This document shows positions 61,701 to 64,000 of a stretch of 64,000 nucleotides of DNA, piece by piece. Position 1 is the stretch's first letter; the number at the start of each line of letters is the position of its first letter. Both the position numbers and the translations under genes were made by a program. The notes beneath the pieces are model-generated. The model saw only the letters and a list, made by a program, of their open reading frames with translations. It was not told where the DNA came from and did no database searches. Source of the DNA: Fabrea salina (Eukaryota; Ciliophora; Heterotrichea; Heterotrichida; Fabreidae); assembly GCA_022984795.1 (NCBI GenBank), contig JALIHJ010000022.1, forward strand, positions 124,001-188,000, written 5' to 3'.

Positions 61701-64000
61701 ATGTTTAGTTGCATTAAGTTGCTTTTAGTTTTAGTTTTCAGCAGTCTGGGTTGTGAGTTCGAAAACGGAAGTATGCAAGACTGCAGTTTGGAGTCTGTGA
61801 GTGTGAGTCCAGGTTCGGATTTAGGGACTGAGTTGTGTAGTGACACTACCAAAAACCAAGCACTGAACCTTGCACCCGGGAATTATTCCATTACTCTTAC
61901 TTGTGCTCTGAGTTCTGTTGTGCAAGTGAAAGGAGCTTCTAAAGAAGAAACTACTTTAACCTTCACTCAAAACCACATGGTAATTGAGACTTCCAAACTC
62001 ATTAGCTTCGAGAACCTTACTTTGAAAGGCAGCAATACCTACTCAGCCCAAACCAACCCATCAGCCAAGTTCTGGCTAGTCAACGTGGATGTCCAGGACT
62101 TCAAGGACTCCCCACAAAGCATCATAAAGACCTCGCAAGAACTTTACGTGGTCAACTGCACTTTCGAAAACATTCAGGGAAACTCCCTTGAAGGAGCAGC
62201 AATCACAACGTCCAACTCTTCAGTGGTGATAAAAAACGCCCTATTCCAAGACTGCTCCAACCAAAAAGAGTCCTTAGTGAAAGTAATGCTTTCGAAACAA
62301 CTAACTCTAGAAAACACCCAAGTCAAAAACTTTACAGGCAAGTTTGCCGGAGCAGTTGAAGCTGACAAAGTAGACTCAGTCAGTATCAAAAACTTCACCT
62401 GTCTAAACTGCAACAGCACTGAAGGCAACGGAGGTGCTATTGCTTACCGCACTTCCGAAGAGTCTCCCAAACTAGAAATCACAAACTCAGAGTTTACAAA
62501 CTGCGGAGTTGAAACTGGAAAAGGAGGGGGTATTTACATAGAGTCTGATTCTATTGAAATCAAATTAAAAATGGACCTTCTCAGGCTTAAATTCTCAAAC
62601 ATTAAAGCTGGGTTAGGTTCTGCCATTTACATTGGTCAATTAGTTACCTTTGACACTGGGAGAATAGACTCTGTAGATATAGAAGAAGCAAATACTGCAG
62701 TAGGAGGAACGATTCAAGAATTGCATGCTAAAGGCCCGCTTGAAGTGAGCAACTTAAATGTTAAGAATGCTAAAGGCTTTAGCTGTGCAATATACGGAAA
62801 CTACTTACTCACCTTTGAAGTCATTTACCACTTAAGAGTGACTAATTCTTACTTCCAATACTGCAATTCTGATTACGCAGCAATATTCATAGACTCTCTA
62901 AGCAGCCAGATAGAGATTTATTTAGAAGGACTGAGATTTGATAACTCTGATAGAGGAATTGCTATAAGACGAGCAAATACTACAGCTAAGAGTCTAGAGT
63001 TTAATGATGGGTCGGAAGTACAGCTCAAACTCTCTAACAGGGCTTACGTTCTGCTAGAAGGACTTACTTTTAAAAGAACTGAATACACATGCATTGGGTC
63101 TACTGACTCTAGTTACTTTGAGTGCAGAAACTGTTTATTTGAGCAGAACTCAGATTTTGCTATCAAGGCTGAAGGGAAATCAGACTTTTACCTAGAGTCA
63201 AATAAGTTCATAAACAATGCAGCTGAAGGGGAATCAGGGTTGATCATGTCTTATTCGGGAAACAAAACAAGCACTATCAAAGACTCAGTGTTTTCCAACA
63301 ACTATGTGAAGAGTTATTCTGTAATCTCCAGCATTATCTCAGATATGAGTATTCAAAACGTAACTTTCAACAAAAATTCGGGAGAATATCCAGGACTCTA
63401 CAGCATTATGTCAGATTTTTCCATCTACAACTCTAATTTTAAGAACCAGGAAGCTTCGAGTGGAAGTTTCTTGTACTCATCTCAAAGCAAAGTAACTATC
63501 AAAGAAAGCTCTTTTGTGAATGGAACTTCTAGCGAGAATGGAGGAGCTATTTGGGCATCTGCTAGTAATATTTCTGTTGACAACTGTGAGTTTAAAGATT
63601 TAAACGCAAAAATAAGAGGAGGTGCTATCTACGGTATTCTTAAAACTAACTTCACAGTAAAGAACTCAGTTTTTAGGAACACTAATGCAGGGGAAATGGG
63701 AGCTGCTATCTCTTACGAAAGAAGCAGTCTAAAACTTGAGAACTCTGATATTTCCAGTTCATCAAATATTTGTATCTCTGGGCGCTATTCATTTCAAACC
63801 CTGATCATTAACTCAGTGCTTAAGAACTGTTCGGGTTCTTTTGCAGGCGCAGTTTTAATCTACGAGTCTGATTTTGTAAAAATTCAAAATTCTAGCTTTA
63901 GAAATTGCTTTGGAAGGAATGACAGCTATGGAGGAGGCATTCTACTAGAGTCGGTGTATTTTCTTTCTAAAAATGAATTTGAAGTTTCGGGTTGCGAATT
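61701..64000 (+). CDS. Large secreted parallel beta-helix protein (C-terminus beyond window)
   Basis: An ATG at 61701 opens a frame of 766 codons with no stop before the window end. The first 20 residues (MFSCIKLLLVLVFSSLGCEF) are a signal peptide. The rest is a run of 20-30-residue beta-helix turns with polymorphic-outer-membrane-protein-like motifs: repeated GGAI/GGxI (GNGGAIAYR, GKGGGIYIE, ENGGAIWAS, RGGAIYG) and NSxFxN. This fold is typical of large surface or secreted adhesins and pectin-lyase-like proteins of ciliates. No catalytic residues are evident. Codon use is AT-richer than in neighbouring genes. Confidence 0.9.
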   Translation, partial: MFSCIKLLLVLVFSSLGCEFENGSMQDCSLESVSVSPGSDLGTELCSDTTKNQALNLAPGNYSITLTCALSSVVQVKGASKEETTLTFTQNHMVIETSKLISFENLTLKGSNTYSAQTNPSAKFWLVNVDVQDFKDSPQSIIKTSQELYVVNCTFENIQGNSLEGAAITTSNSSVVIKNALFQDCSNQKESLVKVMLSKQLTLENTQVKNFTGKFAGAVEADKVDSVSIKNFTCLNCNSTEGNGGAIAYRTSEESPKLEITNSEFTNCGVETGKGGGIYIESDSIEIKLKMDLLRLKFSNIKAGLGSAIYIGQLVTFDTGRIDSVDIEEANTAVGGTIQELHAKGPLEVSNLNVKNAKGFSCAIYGNYLLTFEVIYHLRVTNSYFQYCNSDYAAIFIDSLSSQIEIYLEGLRFDNSDRGIAIRRANTTAKSLEFNDGSEVQLKLSNRAYVLLEGLTFKRTEYTCIGSTDSSYFECRNCLFEQNSDFAIKAEGKSDFYLESNKFINNAAEGESGLIMSYSGNKTSTIKDSVFSNNYVKSYSVISSIISDMSIQNVTFNKNSGEYPGLYSIMSDFSIYNSNFKNQEASSGSFLYSSQSKVTIKESSFVNGTSSENGGAIWASASNISVDNCEFKDLNAKIRGGAIYGILKTNFTVKNSVFRNTNAGEMGAAISYERSSLKLENSDISSSSNICISGRYSFQTLIINSVLKNCSGSFAGAVLIYESDFVKIQNSSFRNCFGRNDSYGGGILLESVYFLSKNEFEVSGCE

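Noticed and set aside
1-64000. Mobile elements or virus-derived genes
   Set aside because: No transposase, reverse transcriptase, integrase, capsid-like frame, terminal repeats or target-site duplications were seen.

Overview
The window looks like a somatic (macronuclear) chromosome segment of a heterotrich ciliate. The evidence is as follows. I find ten spliceosomal introns and every one is exactly 15 nt long (GTA...AG with an A at position 10), an intron size known from Stentor, Blepharisma and relatives. TAA, TAG and TGA all end genes here (37, 8 and 3 of 48 complete genes by my count) and no conserved protein needs UGA read as tryptophan. That argues for the standard code, as in Stentor-type heterotrichs, and against Blepharisma or Condylostoma codes. 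Packing is extreme: I place 50 genes (two cut by the window edges) in 64 kb, and intergenic DNA adds up to only about 1.4 kb. The genus cannot be fixed from sequence alone. I saw no transposon, viral relic, CRISPR array, rRNA or tRNA.

Layout. 1-12 kb: coiled-coil protein (cut), ADP-ribosylglycohydrolase, six-TM cyclic-nucleotide phosphodiesterase, 14-3-3, MORN protein, LITAF-like protein, adaptor-mu-like longin protein, GPAA1, ARL2BP, MOK kinase (two introns), acylated EF-hand-like protein, small membrane protein. 12-26 kb: DEAH helicase fused to an RBR E3, WDR47-like LisH-WD40 protein, RPL3, ZNF622/REI1, F-box-like protein, several unknowns, ankyrin protein. 26-38 kb: mS47/HIBCH-like protein with a huge extension, SFI1-like repeat protein (four introns), CHHC/GTSF1-like protein, PLAC8 protein, coiled coil, ARID-AlkB fusion, CFAP20. 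38-49 kb: OGG1, O-GlcNAc transferase, two unknowns, PH-LRR protein, METTL-type methyltransferase, SECISBP2-like L7Ae protein, RCK (MAK/ICK) kinase, KICS2, repeat-bearing coiled coil. 49-64 kb: pseudo-otubain-RBR protein, TEX9, two MGCC kelch-like paralogues, NOP14, calreticulin, WD40 protein with an internal F-box, small membrane protein, membrane-anchored TTL-family ligase, and a large secreted beta-helix protein cut by the window end.

Function. No operon-like logic is evident, but cilium and centriole genes are common (MOK, MAK/ICK-like kinase, CFAP20, TEX9, ARL2BP, WDR47, TTL-family ligase, SFI1-like). Ribosome biogenesis (RPL3, ZNF622, NOP14), ubiquitin signalling (two RBR proteins, two F-box-like proteins), ER functions (GPAA1, calreticulin) and selenocysteine decoding (SECISBP2-like) are also represented.

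The most unusual material is architectural: start codons of divergent genes 1-17 bp apart, stop codons of convergent genes that touch or overlap on opposite strands, a zero-spacer tandem pair, telomere-like TAGGG boxes concentrated in the few long spacers, and several domain fusions (otubain-like plus RBR, ARID plus AlkB, HIBCH-like plus a very long charged tail, F-box inside a WD40 propeller).
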